Made by a program: the position numbers and the translations under genes
Notes under the pieces: generated by a model
Database searches by the model: none
What the model saw: only the letters and a program-made list of their open reading frames with translations
What the model was told of the DNA's origin: nothing
Shown: one piece after another, positions 42,633 through 52,138 of the stretch
Layout of the letters: every line of letters begins with the position of its first letter
Numbering within the stretch: position 1 is the first letter of the stretch
Assembly (NCBI GenBank): GCA_027487895.1
Contig: JAIYCS010000051.1
Location: 1 to 64,000 of the forward strand
Direction of reading: 5' to 3'
DNA: 64,000 bases
DNA from: Sediminibacterium sp.
GTDB taxonomy: Bacteria; Bacteroidota; Bacteroidia; Chitinophagales; Chitinophagaceae

Positions 42633-45212
42633 TTATTTAGGATCTAACGACAACTTAATCGTTTGTGCTAAATCTGCTAAATGCATTTTGCTCATTTTGT
42701 CTGTAGTAGAAGCCATTGCTGCGTTTACAGTGCCTTTAAGGGCTACTAATTGCGCACGAGCAATGCTATTTACGTCACTACGGCTATTGTAGCCAGATCC
42801 GTAAGGATTGTTAAATCCGCCACCGCCGCCAAAACTAATGGTAATACCACCAGCACTTGCTTTAGGGTTGATGATCGCATCTAATTTATCTACATAACTC
42901 TTTTGTAACATTCTGCGGTACATGTCTATTGCTTTGCCAGACTTTAACTCGCTAAATAAATCGTTTTGTAAGTCGTTGATCATTTCGGTAGCAGCATATA
43001 CTTTGTCTGCACCAAAACGGTCTACGTTAACTTGCATGCGGTGTAAACGGTCTGTGCTTAACATAGATGCTAAAGCACTTTCTTGTGCACCTGCAATTGG
43101 ATCAGAAGAACCAGGAACGTTTATTTTGTCCCAAATTCTTTTGTCAATCAACCAAGTTGGTGTTTGGAATAATTGTCTGTTCAAAAATCCTAATGCATCT
43201 TTTTGATGTTGCTTAGGTGTTGGCTCATAAACAGCTACACCACTTGCAGATGTTTGGAATGTTTCATATACACCACCTACGTTGCGGCTTACATGACCAA
43301 CGTATCTTCTAAATTGGCCTAATAATTGACCATAAATTACAGCAACGTTTTCGTTTAAATCACCTTCTTCAGTTGTATACTCAGGAAGTTTGGCAAGTAA
43401 ACGTTGTAAGTTTTTAACACCATAATCACTCGCTTTTACAGCGTTGTCACTAAGGTCTTCAGACTGGCTACGTGGATCTTGCGTGTTACCACCTTCGTAG
43501 GTGCCAAACCAAGCACGAGGGTTTGCTTTAAGTGTTTCAGTAATTAACTTATTGCTCGCTAATTTAGTTTCTTCTTCTGTGTTACCTGGAATATATCCAT
43601 AGCCCCAACGAATAGCCCATAAATCATAATCACCAATGCGTGGGTATAAGCCTGCTTTAGAAATATTGTCTTCTGGTTGTGCTACATAGTTAAAACGAGC
43701 GTAGTCCATGATAGAAGCGGTGTGACCGTTTGCTTCTACCCATGTTTTATCACGTAATTTTTCTACTGGGGTTTTGCTACTGCTACCCATGTTGTGTCTT
43801 AAACCTAAAGTATGTCCTACTTCGTGAGAAGAAACGAAACGAATTAAATCGCCCATTAAATCATCATCATATTTCATGCTTCGCGCACGTGGATCAACCG
43901 CTGCAGTTTGAATCATGTACCAATCGTGTACAAGCTTCATAACGTTGTGGTACCAGCCAATATGGCTTTCTAAAATTTCTCCACTGCGTGGATCGTGTAC
44001 GTTAGGACCGTATGCGTTTTCTGTTTCAGAAGCAAAATAACGCACTACAGAATAACGCGCATCTTCTAGGCTCATAGTGGTATCATTTTCTGGCCACTCT
44101 TTACCTACAATTGCATTTTTGAAACCAGCTTGTTCAAAAGCTTTCTGCCAATCATTAATACCTAAAATTAGGTGCTTACGCCACTGCTTTGGAGTTGCAG
44201 GATCGATGTAATAAATGATTTGTTTTTTAGGCTCTACTAGTTCACCTTTTTTCCATTTTTCTACGTCTGCATCTTTTGGCTCTAATCTCCAACGTACTGC
44301 AAATTCTTTGTTCTCTACTTTTTGTTGGTTGTCGCCAAACACAACATAATCATCTGTAAAGAAACCTACACGCTTGTCTGCAATCCTTGCTGCCATTGGC
44401 TTTTCAGGTAGTAGTAAAAGCGAAGTGTTTAATTCAATCGTAATCGCGTTGTTGCCATTAGCTGTTGGAATCGATGCTGTAGGCGTAGGACTTGGGGCGC
44501 CAAATCCACCACCAGCTGCCGAAGAACCAAAAGTTTTTACGGTTCTAATTTCGGTATTAATTGGGTAGGTAGAAATTTTGTCGATATAAGATCTATCTGC
44601 AGAAATTTGCGTTAAGCTTAATGAGCGCTTTACTTGAGAACTAACACTTACTAAAGGGTTGTCACCTTTAAAGTAATCGGTTACATCAATTACCACACCG
44701 CTGCTATCTTTTGAGAAAGCTGCAATTGGGAAAGCTGCTGCAATAGCATTTAAATTTGAATTGGTAACAGCTTTGTAAATATCATCTGTTGGATTTGCAT
44801 TATTAATAAGTGCAATACCACGTAAAAAGATATTACTGCTTGGTCCTTTTTCAAAAGCCATGGTTTGTTGGTTGGCAATTTCACCACCATAAACACCACG
44901 TCCGCCTCCTACTGCAGGTACTTTAATATAGCGTGTTACAGCTAATATTTGACGGCCCATAAGGCTATTTGGAATTTCAAAGTAGTATTTGTCTTCTACC
45001 TTGTGTACGGTAAATAAACCCTTTTGTGATATAGCTTTTGAGGTGATCACGTCTTTAAATGCTTTTGGAGCTTGACGTGCACCACCCATACCGGCCATGC
45101 CAGCCATGCTTGGCATACCCGCTCTAGCACCAGGTGCTTGCGTGGAGTCTCTTTGTTGTGCGGTACCCATTGTCGTAACTAGGAGCGCCGCCGCGATAAA
45201 ATAGTTTTTCAT
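42633..45212 (-). CDS. Secreted zinc-dependent metalloprotease (metzincin, DUF5117 type)
   Basis: 859 residues with signal peptide (MKNYFIAAALLVTTMGTAQQ). The zinc site SSHEVGHTLGLRHNMGS is a full H-E-x-x-H-x-x-G-x-x-H metzincin motif near residue 463. It is flanked N-terminally by the DUF5117/DUF5118-type beta domain (AFKDVITSKAISQKGLF onward) and C-terminally by the helical domain of this Bacteroidota family. Two low-complexity stretches occur: a Gly/Met/Ala-rich linker right after the signal (MPSMAGMAGMGG) and a Gly-rich FGGGGGFNN segment near the C-terminus. Its target is unknown. It is divergent from the TonB operon. Confidence 0.88.
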   Translation of the reverse strand: MKNYFIAAALLVTTMGTAQQRDSTQAPGARAGMPSMAGMAGMGGARQAPKAFKDVITSKAISQKGLFTVHKVEDKYYFEIPNSLMGRQILAVTRYIKVPAVGGGRGVYGGEIANQQTMAFEKGPSSNIFLRGIALINNANPTDDIYKAVTNSNLNAIAAAFPIAAFSKDSSGVVIDVTDYFKGDNPLVSVSSQVKRSLSLTQISADRSYIDKISTYPINTEIRTVKTFGSSAAGGGFGAPSPTPTASIPTANGNNAITIELNTSLLLLPEKPMAARIADKRVGFFTDDYVVFGDNQQKVENKEFAVRWRLEPKDADVEKWKKGELVEPKKQIIYYIDPATPKQWRKHLILGINDWQKAFEQAGFKNAIVGKEWPENDTTMSLEDARYSVVRYFASETENAYGPNVHDPRSGEILESHIGWYHNVMKLVHDWYMIQTAAVDPRARSMKYDDDLMGDLIRFVSSHEVGHTLGLRHNMGSSSKTPVEKLRDKTWVEANGHTASIMDYARFNYVAQPEDNISKAGLYPRIGDYDLWAIRWGYGYIPGNTEEETKLASNKLITETLKANPRAWFGTYEGGNTQDPRSQSEDLSDNAVKASDYGVKNLQRLLAKLPEYTTEEGDLNENVAVIYGQLLGQFRRYVGHVSRNVGGVYETFQTSASGVAVYEPTPKQHQKDALGFLNRQLFQTPTWLIDKRIWDKINVPGSSDPIAGAQESALASMLSTDRLHRMQVNVDRFGADKVYAATEMINDLQNDLFSELKSGKAIDMYRRMLQKSYVDKLDAIINPKASAGGITISFGGGGGFNNPYGSGYNSRSDVNSIARAQLVALKGTVNAAMASTTDKMSKMHLADLAQTIKLSLDPK

Positions 45213-45563
45213 TGGTCAATTAAGTTGTTGAATAATGCTTTAAAGATAGGGCGGTATATAATTCACTCCTTTATTTTTTAGACGAACTTGGATGAATGGC
45301 AAAATAAATTAAACAAATCGGTGAAAAATTGTGGATTTTGAGCTAATAAGCCGCTTATACTGAGTTATTTAGGCCTTTACATAGGCCCTAAAAATTATTT
45401 TTCTGTAACCAAATTTGGCTATTTCAATAAATTAACTAATTTGTAAGCCCCTAAGGGTTTATTTGAAGAAGTTTTATGTTTAAAACGTTTTTTTTATTAG
45501 CATTGTAGGGACAAATTTTTAAATCGGTTTTAATTATTTAAAAAACAAAAAATCTATCGAATC
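45213..45563. other. 351-bp intergenic region, protease / exbB divergent
   Basis: No open frame or RNA gene recognised. It holds an imperfect hairpin TTTAGGCC...GGCCCTAAA at 45368-45392 followed by T-rich sequence, and a single TTAAACAAA at 45309-45317. It must contain promoters for both divergent genes, but I found no full TTG-N19-TAnnTTTG match. The long spacing before a TonB operon suggests a regulated or structured leader. Confidence 0.6.
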
Positions 45564-46430
45564 ATGGCTGAGACAAAACCAACTGCAACAGCTGCAAAAA
45601 GTAGTTCAACTGCACAACCTAACAAAAGCAGTAACTTAATTGCAACAATCGCTCCAATTGCTTGTATTATTGGCGGTTACCTTATTTGGCGCGTATTATT
45701 AGGCAGCGCTTCAAACTTTACAACTCCTGATCCTGATGCTAGCCATTGGTTTTGGCCTAACCACAAAGGACCTAAAGGAACTTTCACAAAAATGTATGAA
45801 GGTGGTATCATTGTACCTATCCTTATTGGTTGCTTATTAACGGTATTAACTTTCGTTATCGAAAGATTATTAACAGTATCTAAAGCTTCTGGTAAAGGAA
45901 ATATTGCTGAGTTTGTACGTAAAGTGCAATATCATTTAGCAAACAAAGACGTTGAAAAAGCGTTAGCAGAGTGCGATAAGCAACAAGGTTCTGTAGGTAA
46001 TGTAATGAAAGCAGGTCTTAAGAAATACAAAGAAATGATTTCTAATACTGAACTTACTACAGATCAAAAAGTATTAAACATTCAAAAAGAAGTAGAAGAA
46101 GCAACAGCACTTGAACTTCCAATGTTAGAAAAGAACTTAGTATTCTTATCTACTATCGCATCAGTAGCAACCCTTTTAGGTCTACTAGGTACGGTAATGG
46201 GTATGATCCGTTCATTCTCTAAATTAGGTGATGAAGGTGGTGGAGAAGCTGCTCGTGAACTTTCTCAAGGTATCTCTGAGGCCCTTTACAATACGGCTTT
46301 AGGTATTGGTACTTCTGCAGTAGCGATCATCATGTACAACGTATTTACAACTCGTATCGATGCAGTTACTTACGGTATTGACGAGTCTGGTTTCACATTA
46401 ACACAAAGCTTTGCTGCAAACTACAAATAG
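45564..46430 (+). CDS. exbB: ExbB proton channel subunit
   Basis: MotA/TolQ/ExbB family, 288 residues, inner membrane. A low-complexity Thr/Ala/Lys/Ser N-terminus is followed by a first helix (IATIAPIACIIGGYLIWRVLL), a second (GGIIVPILIGCLLTVLTFVI), the cytoplasmic part, and the paired helices LVFLSTIASVATLLGLLGTVMGM and ALYNTALGIGTSAVAIIMYNVF that form the channel. With ExbD and TonB it turns the proton gradient into energy for outer-membrane receptors. First gene of a four-gene operon. Confidence 0.94.
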   Translation: MAETKPTATAAKSSSTAQPNKSSNLIATIAPIACIIGGYLIWRVLLGSASNFTTPDPDASHWFWPNHKGPKGTFTKMYEGGIIVPILIGCLLTVLTFVIERLLTVSKASGKGNIAEFVRKVQYHLANKDVEKALAECDKQQGSVGNVMKAGLKKYKEMISNTELTTDQKVLNIQKEVEEATALELPMLEKNLVFLSTIASVATLLGLLGTVMGMIRSFSKLGDEGGGEAARELSQGISEALYNTALGIGTSAVAIIMYNVFTTRIDAVTYGIDESGFTLTQSFAANYK

Positions 46431-46499
46431 TTGATACCAACTATCATGTATTGCACAATGTTTTGAATTTTAATCTGAGAACCTAATAAATTATTAACA

Positions 46500-47147
46500 A
46501 TGGGAAGAGCCAAATTACCACGTAAGAGTACCAACATAGACATGACGGCTATGTGTGATGTGGCGTTCCTTCTATTGTCATTCTTTATCTTAACAACAAA
46601 GTTTAAACCTGCCGAAGCTATCGCAGTTACCACGCCAAGTTCTGTGGCAGCAAAAATAGCTCCAGACAAAGACGTTGTTTTGATAACAATCGACAAAGAT
46701 GGGAAAGTGTTTCTTACGATGGATAATGAACAAATTAAAGAAGTAGTGGCTAATACACTTAATACCACCATGAACCTAGGCGTAGACGTAAATGCGTTTA
46801 AAAAAGCTGGTTTTTATGGTGCTCCATTTAGTGGCCTTGCTTCATTCCTTCAAATCCCTGAAGAAAAACGCAAAGGAGACCTCTTACCAGGTATTCCAGT
46901 AAAAGATTCTACTGACAACCAGTTAAATACTTGGATGCGCGTTATCAAAGATGCGTACATGGGTAAAAAAATGAATCTCTTATTAAAAGGCGACAATGCT
47001 TCAAAGTTCCCTGCATTTAAAGCGGTGATCGATGCTTTCAAAAAGAACGACGAACAGAAGTTCCAAATGATTACAAATCCTGAAAGCGTTCCAACCGGTA
47101 CAGAATTATGGAAACTAACAATGGCGGGTGAGAAGAGAGAAGAATAG
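46500..47147 (+). CDS. exbD: ExbD-like biopolymer transport protein (first copy)
   Basis: 215 residues with a single N-terminal membrane helix: STNIDMTAMCDVAFLLLSFFIL, in which the Asp within the helix (MCDVAFLL) corresponds to the proton-carrying residue of ExbD. The periplasmic domain is larger than in the typical 140-residue ExbD, with an insertion around residues 85-150. Two different ExbDs in series are the norm in Bacteroidota TonB operons. It starts 69 bp after exbB. Confidence 0.92.
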   Translation: MGRAKLPRKSTNIDMTAMCDVAFLLLSFFILTTKFKPAEAIAVTTPSSVAAKIAPDKDVVLITIDKDGKVFLTMDNEQIKEVVANTLNTTMNLGVDVNAFKKAGFYGAPFSGLASFLQIPEEKRKGDLLPGIPVKDSTDNQLNTWMRVIKDAYMGKKMNLLLKGDNASKFPAFKAVIDAFKKNDEQKFQMITNPESVPTGTELWKLTMAGEKREE

Positions 47148-47183
47148 ACAATATATCATTCACGAAAATTAAATGCTACTATC

Positions 47184-47729
47184 ATGGCAGAAATGGATAC
47201 ATCGAGTGGCGGGGGTCATAAAAAGGGCCCCGGGGTCAAAAAAGGGAAGAAGCTTTCTACCCGTGTAGACCTAACACCCATGGTTGACTTGGGTTTTCTA
47301 CTCATTACATTTTTTATTTTCACCACAACCATGAGTCAGCCAACTGCGCTGAAACTCATGTTGCCAAAGGATGCAGATAAGCCAGAAGAACAAAATAAAG
47401 CAAAAGAGTCAGGTGTTATCACCCTTTTATTAGGAAAAGACAATACTGTTTTTTACTACGAAGGTCAACTAGACAACACAGCTTCTAACTTTAAGTCTTC
47501 TAACTTTTCTGGAATTCGTGAAGTGTTGCTTGATAAAAAAAGCCGCACACCCGAAAAAGATTTGGTAGTGGTGTTAAAAGCATCTTCAGAAAGCACGTAT
47601 AAAAACGTGGTTGATATTTTAGACGAAATGACTATTAACGTGTTAAAGCGTTATGCATTAGTTGATATATCAAAGCAAGAAGAAGAGCTTGTAAAAATAT
47701 CTGTAGCAAATGCTGCAGGGGCAAACTAA
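47184..47729 (+). CDS. exbD: ExbD-like biopolymer transport protein (second copy)
   Basis: 181 residues. A Gly/Lys-rich cytoplasmic start (SSGGGHKKGPGVKKGKK) is followed by RVDLTPMVDLGFLLITFFIFTT, with the membrane Asp in MVDLGFLL. It differs from the first copy in length and periplasmic sequence, so it is not a recent duplicate. Follows by 36 bp; tonB follows after 21 bp. Confidence 0.92.
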   Translation: MAEMDTSSGGGHKKGPGVKKGKKLSTRVDLTPMVDLGFLLITFFIFTTTMSQPTALKLMLPKDADKPEEQNKAKESGVITLLLGKDNTVFYYEGQLDNTASNFKSSNFSGIREVLLDKKSRTPEKDLVVVLKASSESTYKNVVDILDEMTINVLKRYALVDISKQEEELVKISVANAAGAN

Positions 47730-47750
47730 TTATTTAAAGAAGAACCGATC

Positions 47751-48575
47751 ATGGACGTAAACAAAATATTAACAGCGGATATTCTCGATATTATTTTCGA
47801 GGGTAAAAATAAAGCGTACGGTGCTTATGATTTAAGACGCACCTACGAAAAGCGTGTCAAAATTGCCTTAGCTGGTACGTTTGCCATTTGCCTTCTTTTG
47901 TTCGTTGGTTCTATTGTTGCTAATTCATCTTCTAAAGGCAAATCTCAAATTATTGTTGAAGACGTTAATTTGGAAAATGTAAAAGAAGAAAAAAAGCCTG
48001 AACCACCGCCACCGCCACCACCACCAAAACAAGAGCCTCCAAAAATCGAAATGGCCAAATTCACTCCTCCAAAAATTGTGAAGGATGAAGAAGTAAAGCC
48101 TGAAGATGAAATCAAAGAGGTTGAAAAATTGGAAGACACCAAAATTGGTACTATCAACCAAGAAGGTGCTAAAGATGATGGTATTGTGGCTCCTCCAGTA
48201 GAAAAAGGTACTGGTACGGTAGAAGCACCAAAAGAAGAAGATTACGATAGGGTATTTACCGTGGTACAAATTCCTGCAGAATTCCCTGGTGGATTACCTG
48301 CATGGGCTAAGTACCTTGAGCGTAACCTTAATCGTGATTTACCTGTAGATAACGGAGCACCTCCCGGAAAATACACTGTTATTGTATCATTTATCGTTGA
48401 TAAAAGCGGCGGTATCTCTGAAGTACAAGCAGAAAATGATCCAGGTTACGGAACCAAAGAAGAAGCGGTTCGTGTAATTAAAAAAGGTCCATCATGGAAG
48501 CCAGCTGTTCAAAACGGCCGAAACGTAATTTATCGTCACAGACAATCAATTACATTCATGGTTTCTGAAGAATAA
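47751..48575 (+). CDS. tonB: Energy transducer TonB
   Basis: 274 residues. The N-terminus DIIFEGKNKAYGAYDLRR is the typical Bacteroidota TonB start, then one membrane helix (IALAGTFAICLLLFVGSIVA), a proline-rich spacer with eight consecutive prolines and many Glu/Lys (about residues 80-150), and a C-terminal TonB domain (PAEFPGGLPAWAKYLERNL to VIYRHRQSITFMV). It transmits energy from ExbBD to outer-membrane receptors. A strong hairpin follows. Confidence 0.94.
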   Translation: MDVNKILTADILDIIFEGKNKAYGAYDLRRTYEKRVKIALAGTFAICLLLFVGSIVANSSSKGKSQIIVEDVNLENVKEEKKPEPPPPPPPPKQEPPKIEMAKFTPPKIVKDEEVKPEDEIKEVEKLEDTKIGTINQEGAKDDGIVAPPVEKGTGTVEAPKEEDYDRVFTVVQIPAEFPGGLPAWAKYLERNLNRDLPVDNGAPPGKYTVIVSFIVDKSGGISEVQAENDPGYGTKEEAVRVIKKGPSWKPAVQNGRNVIYRHRQSITFMVSEE

Positions 48576-48596
48576 TTGGATACTCAAGTATCTTAC

Positions 48597-48625
48597 AAAA
48601 AGCCACCGAATTTCGGTGGCTTTTT
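48597..48625 (+). terminator. Terminator of the exbB-tonB operon
   Basis: Stem AAAAAGCCACCG / CGGTGGCTTTTT with loop AATTT, ending in a T-run. The T-run doubles as the -33 TTTG of the mnmE promoter. Confidence 0.92.
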
Positions 48626-48652
48626 GTTTTCATTTCATTTCGTGTACTTTTG
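48623..48652 (+). promoter_or_regulatory. mnmE promoter
   Basis: TTTG at 48623-48626, 18-bp spacer, TACTTTTG at 48645-48652 (TAnnTTTG). Transcription should start near 48657, about 12 bp before the GTG start of mnmE. It overlaps the tail of the upstream terminator. Confidence 0.75.
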
Positions 48653-48668
48653 ACAAAATTTAAAGCCG

Positions 48669-50051
48669 GTGGCAAGTCATGTAATAGATTGGGATGATAC
48701 CATCGTAGCACTTGCTACACCTCCTGGCATGGGTGCTATTGGTGTTATTCGGGTAAGTGGTAAACAAACTTTTTCCATTTTAAATGATTTGTTTCCTTCT
48801 AAAAATTTATTGGAGCAAGCTTCGCATACGATTGTTGTTGGTTTATTAAAAGACCAAAACAAAGTGCTGGATGAAGTGGTGTTGTCTTTATTTAAAGGCC
48901 CCAAATCCTACACCGGCGAAGACGTCATCGAAATTAGTTGTCACGGATCTGCGTATATACAATCTCAAATTATTGCATCCATAACCGCGCGCGGCGCAAG
49001 GCTTGCAAAAGCAGGGGAATTTACACAACGCGCGTTTTTAAATGGCAAATTAGATTTGGCGCAAGCAGAGTCTGTAGCAGATTTGATTGCCAGTAATTCG
49101 GAAGCTAGTAAGCGTGCAGCCATTCATACCATGCGTGGTGGTTTCTCCAACGATTTAGCGTACCTGCGAGAACAGCTGATAAAATTTTCGGCACTTATAG
49201 AACTCGAATTGGATTTTGCAGAAGAAGATGTAGAGTTTGCTAACCGATCGGCACTGTACAGCACCGTTAACGAATTGCAGCAAGCTACCCAACAACTTAT
49301 CAATTCATTTGCATTAGGCAATGTGATCAAAAATGGCGTGCAGGTGGCCATCATTGGCAAGCCCAACGCAGGCAAGTCAACACTACTCAATGCGCTTTTA
49401 AATGAAAATAGGGCTATTGTAAGCGATATAGCAGGCACTACAAGAGACACCATCGAAGAAGTGTTAAATATTGAAGGCGTTTTATTTAGACTTATTGATA
49501 CGGCAGGTATTCGCACCCAAACCGATGATGTAATTGAGCAACTTGGTGTTGCTAAAAGTCTCGAAAAAATGAATGCCGCCGATGTAGTGGTGTATCTTTT
49601 TGATGCCGGAACAACAAGTATACAAGATATTGAAGTCGTAGCAAAAGAGTTAACATCCACAGGTATTAAGCATGTGCTTGTTGCTAATAAAATAGATAGC
49701 ATTACACCCCAAAAACTGGCGGAATTGCAAACGGTTACTTCTATTGTTTGTATTGCAGCTAAAAATAAACTAGCCATTGATGCACTTAAAAATGCATTGG
49801 TTCAAAAAGCAGTTGGTGGTGATGTGCAAACAGAGTCTACGGTAGTAACAAATGCCAGACACCATGATGCGCTCTTAAAACTGCAAGCTTCATTGCAAGA
49901 TGTATCTGCAGGTTTATCCGCTAAAATCACTGGCGATTTACTAGCACTCGATATTAGACAGTGCTTACATTATTTAGGACTTATTACCGGCGAAATCACC
50001 AACGACGATCAGCTCGATTATATCTTTTCTAAGTTTTGTATCGGAAAATAG
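48669..50051 (+). CDS. mnmE: tRNA modification GTPase MnmE
   Basis: With MnmG it makes the cmnm5U34 modification on tRNA wobble uridines. 460 residues: N-terminal folate-binding domain (TIVALATPPGMGAIGVIRVSG, GEDVIEISCHG), helical domain, embedded G domain with Walker A GKPNAGKSTLLNALL, DTAGIR (G3) and ANKID (G4), and the C-terminal FCIGK motif with its catalytic cysteine. The start is GTG at 48669, which gives the expected distance to the TPPG motif; no ATG lies nearby in frame. Confidence 0.96.
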   Translation: MASHVIDWDDTIVALATPPGMGAIGVIRVSGKQTFSILNDLFPSKNLLEQASHTIVVGLLKDQNKVLDEVVLSLFKGPKSYTGEDVIEISCHGSAYIQSQIIASITARGARLAKAGEFTQRAFLNGKLDLAQAESVADLIASNSEASKRAAIHTMRGGFSNDLAYLREQLIKFSALIELELDFAEEDVEFANRSALYSTVNELQQATQQLINSFALGNVIKNGVQVAIIGKPNAGKSTLLNALLNENRAIVSDIAGTTRDTIEEVLNIEGVLFRLIDTAGIRTQTDDVIEQLGVAKSLEKMNAADVVVYLFDAGTTSIQDIEVVAKELTSTGIKHVLVANKIDSITPQKLAELQTVTSIVCIAAKNKLAIDALKNALVQKAVGGDVQTESTVVTNARHHDALLKLQASLQDVSAGLSAKITGDLLALDIRQCLHYLGLITGEITNDDQLDYIFSKFCIGK

Positions 50052-50071
50052 GAACGCTTTTTATTTGTGCT

Positions 50072-51070
50072 ATGATCAAAAAATTCTTTTTTATATTTTT
50101 TGTTTGCATTTCTTCTTTCGTGAACGCGCAAACCGTAAGCTCCAGTCAGTTCATATACGATACCGCTTCCTTTGCATCCTGTCATGCGTCCACCATTGTG
50201 GAAACACCAAAAGGGATCATGGCAACTTGGTTTGGTGGAAAATTTGAAGGCGATAGGGATGTAAATATTTATGCAAGTTGGTTTATCAATAATAAATGGT
50301 CTGAACCCTTTCAAATTGCTGATGGTTTTATAAACGATTCCATTAGGTATGCTTGTTATAACCCCGTTTTATTTTTGACATCAAAAAACGAACTACTTCT
50401 TTTTTATAAAATTGGACCCAATGTTCAGGGCTGGACGGGTTGGATGAAAAGGTCAACCAATTATGGTGTTACTTGGAGTAAGCCAGAACGCTTGCCGGAT
50501 GGCATTTTAGGACCTATCCGAAACCAGCCATATGAAATTGACGGTATGCTTGTATGTCCATCAAGCACCGAAAAAAATGGATGGAAAGTGCATTTCGAGT
50601 ATACCCCCGATGCTGGTAAAACCTGGACCAAGGGACCAGACCTTAATGACGCAAATCCCATTACCGGGATACAGCCTACCATGTTGAGACATAGTAATCA
50701 AATGTTACAAGCCCTTACTAGAAGTCAAAATGGAACGGCCAATGAAACCTGGAGTTACAATAATGGTAAAACCTGGACGCCCCTGCAGCAAACAAGTTTA
50801 ATCAATAATAATTCGGGTATTGATGCCATTACATTACAAGACGGCAAACACTTACTTGTTTACAACAATTGTAAAGCACCAAGTAGGTCACCACTTAATG
50901 TAGCTATTTCAAAAGATGGAAAAAATTGGGAGCCCTTACTTGAATTAGAAAATGAAATAGGTGCCGAATTTTCTTACCCTTATGTAATTCAAACTGCAGA
51001 TAAAAAAATTCATATTACTTATACCTGGAAGCGTAAAAAAATAAAGCATGTGGTGTTAACTGCTAGGTAA
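50072..51070 (+). CDS. Secreted sialidase-like beta-propeller protein
   Basis: 332 residues with signal peptide (FFFIFFVCISSFVNAQ). Resembles the COG4692 predicted neuraminidase group: CHASTIVETPKGIMATWFGG, EGDRDVNIYASW, and repeated Asp-box-like turns (STNYGVTWSK, TPDAGKTWTK, NNGKTWTP, SKDGKNWEP) that mark a six-bladed propeller. Whether it cleaves sialic acid is uncertain; many proteins of this group act on other sugars. ATG at 50072 puts the signal peptide first. Its last 15 bp overlap the convergent response-regulator/kinase gene. Confidence 0.75.
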   Translation: MIKKFFFIFFVCISSFVNAQTVSSSQFIYDTASFASCHASTIVETPKGIMATWFGGKFEGDRDVNIYASWFINNKWSEPFQIADGFINDSIRYACYNPVLFLTSKNELLLFYKIGPNVQGWTGWMKRSTNYGVTWSKPERLPDGILGPIRNQPYEIDGMLVCPSSTEKNGWKVHFEYTPDAGKTWTKGPDLNDANPITGIQPTMLRHSNQMLQALTRSQNGTANETWSYNNGKTWTPLQQTSLINNNSGIDAITLQDGKHLLVYNNCKAPSRSPLNVAISKDGKNWEPLLELENEIGAEFSYPYVIQTADKKIHITYTWKRKKIKHVVLTAR

Positions 51071-52138
51071 ATGAAGCTGGGCGGTAATTTCGCGCAACGG
51101 TGCATTTTTATCAACTTCTTTAAATGATACAGTTCCATTGTGAATGCCAGCAATAAGTTTAGTAATGGCGAGGCCAATACCTAGTCCTTGTTGCTCTGTT
51201 ACTTCTCTATGGTGTTGTTCAAATAAGCGGTATTGATTGAGTGCTTCTGCTGTTGTGTGATTTGTTGTGTTGCTGACACTTATATTACTACCTCTGGCGT
51301 CTTCAAAAATACGAACTACAATGGGAGTTCCTTTTTCGGAAAATTTACACGCATTTTCTATCAATTCTTTGGTAGCTGTATGAATCAGTTTAGAAAAAAA
51401 TAAGGGCGGTTTTGGTTCGGTGTAATCTAAATCTTTAACCCTATCATATTTGAGCATCACCGTTTTTATAACGTCAATAATATGATGCGGGTCTGGCGCA
51501 CCGATTTCCGGCATTTCTTTTAGGTGTAGTGCTTTTTGAAGCGTATAATAGGTGTTTATTTTGTCGTAGGTGTTTATGAGCCTTTCGGCGCTAATATGTA
51601 AGTAGCTACATAAACTTTGTAATTTTTCATTATTGATACTTATTGCATTTTCGGCAATGAGGTTGTTAAAATTAATAATCCCATTCATGGGCGTTTTAAA
51701 TTCGTGACCTACCATGAGCTCGATGGTCTTTTCCAACATTGCCGCCTTTTGGCTTTGTAGTTGATTTAATTTTTCATGCTTGGAGAGTCTGGTTTCTATG
51801 GCACTTAGTAAATCTTTGCTTTTAAAGGGTTTGTGCAAATAGTCGTCGGCCCCTAAATTCATGCCAGTTCGTAAATCGTTGGATTGTACTTTAGCCGTTA
51901 AAAAAATAAAGGGGGTAACAAAGGTTGGATCTTTTTTGAGTGCAGTGAGTAATGAAAATCCATCCATTTCGGGCATCATAATATCACAAATAATTAAATC
52001 AAAGGGGTTTTGCATGAGCGCCTTAATGCCAGCCGCTCCATTTGCAATAGGGGTTACCTCATAACCCGCCATTTCAACAATTTCTTGAATGGAATCTCTA
52101 ATGTCTTGTTCGTCCTCAATAACTAAAATCTTTTTCAT
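51056..52138 (-). CDS. Receiver-histidine kinase protein (REC then HisKA-HATPase)
   Basis: 360-residue cytosolic signalling protein. Residues 1-120 are a receiver domain (ILVIEDEQD, phospho-acceptor Asp52 in LIICDIMMPEMDG, FLTAK, Lys in YLHKPFK). After a coiled linker comes the dimerisation helix with His145 (VGHEFKTPMNGI) and an ATPase domain with ENACKF (N box) and GLGIGLAITKLI (G box). The input is therefore phosphorylation of its own receiver rather than a sensor domain. It overlaps the PAS kinase gene by 4 bp, which points to a phosphorelay. Confidence 0.88.
   Translation of the reverse strand: MKKILVIEDEQDIRDSIQEIVEMAGYEVTPIANGAAGIKALMQNPFDLIICDIMMPEMDGFSLLTALKKDPTFVTPFIFLTAKVQSNDLRTGMNLGADDYLHKPFKSKDLLSAIETRLSKHEKLNQLQSQKAAMLEKTIELMVGHEFKTPMNGIINFNNLIAENAISINNEKLQSLCSYLHISAERLINTYDKINTYYTLQKALHLKEMPEIGAPDPHHIIDVIKTVMLKYDRVKDLDYTEPKPPLFFSKLIHTATKELIENACKFSEKGTPIVVRIFEDARGSNISVSNTTNHTTAEALNQYRLFEQHHREVTEQQGLGIGLAITKLIAGIHNGTVSFKEVDKNAPLREITAQLHLPSS

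Noticed and set aside
42553-42792. Open frame across the terminator after the zinc protease gene
   Set aside because: It starts in a terminator hairpin and runs antisense into the protease C-terminus; no recognisable protein.
45309-45317. A single TTAAACAAA in the exbB upstream region as another light-regulator site
   Set aside because: No partner TTTGTTTAA lies 16 bp upstream, and one 9-mer in AT-rich DNA is expected by chance.
47925-48269. Trp/Phe/Arg-rich open frame antisense to tonB
   Set aside because: Its odd composition is simply the reverse complement of the proline codons in the TonB spacer.
49124-49777. Long open frame antisense to mnmE
   Set aside because: It lies wholly inside the conserved mnmE coding region, has a Ser/Thr/Leu-rich composition typical of antisense frames, and matches no family.
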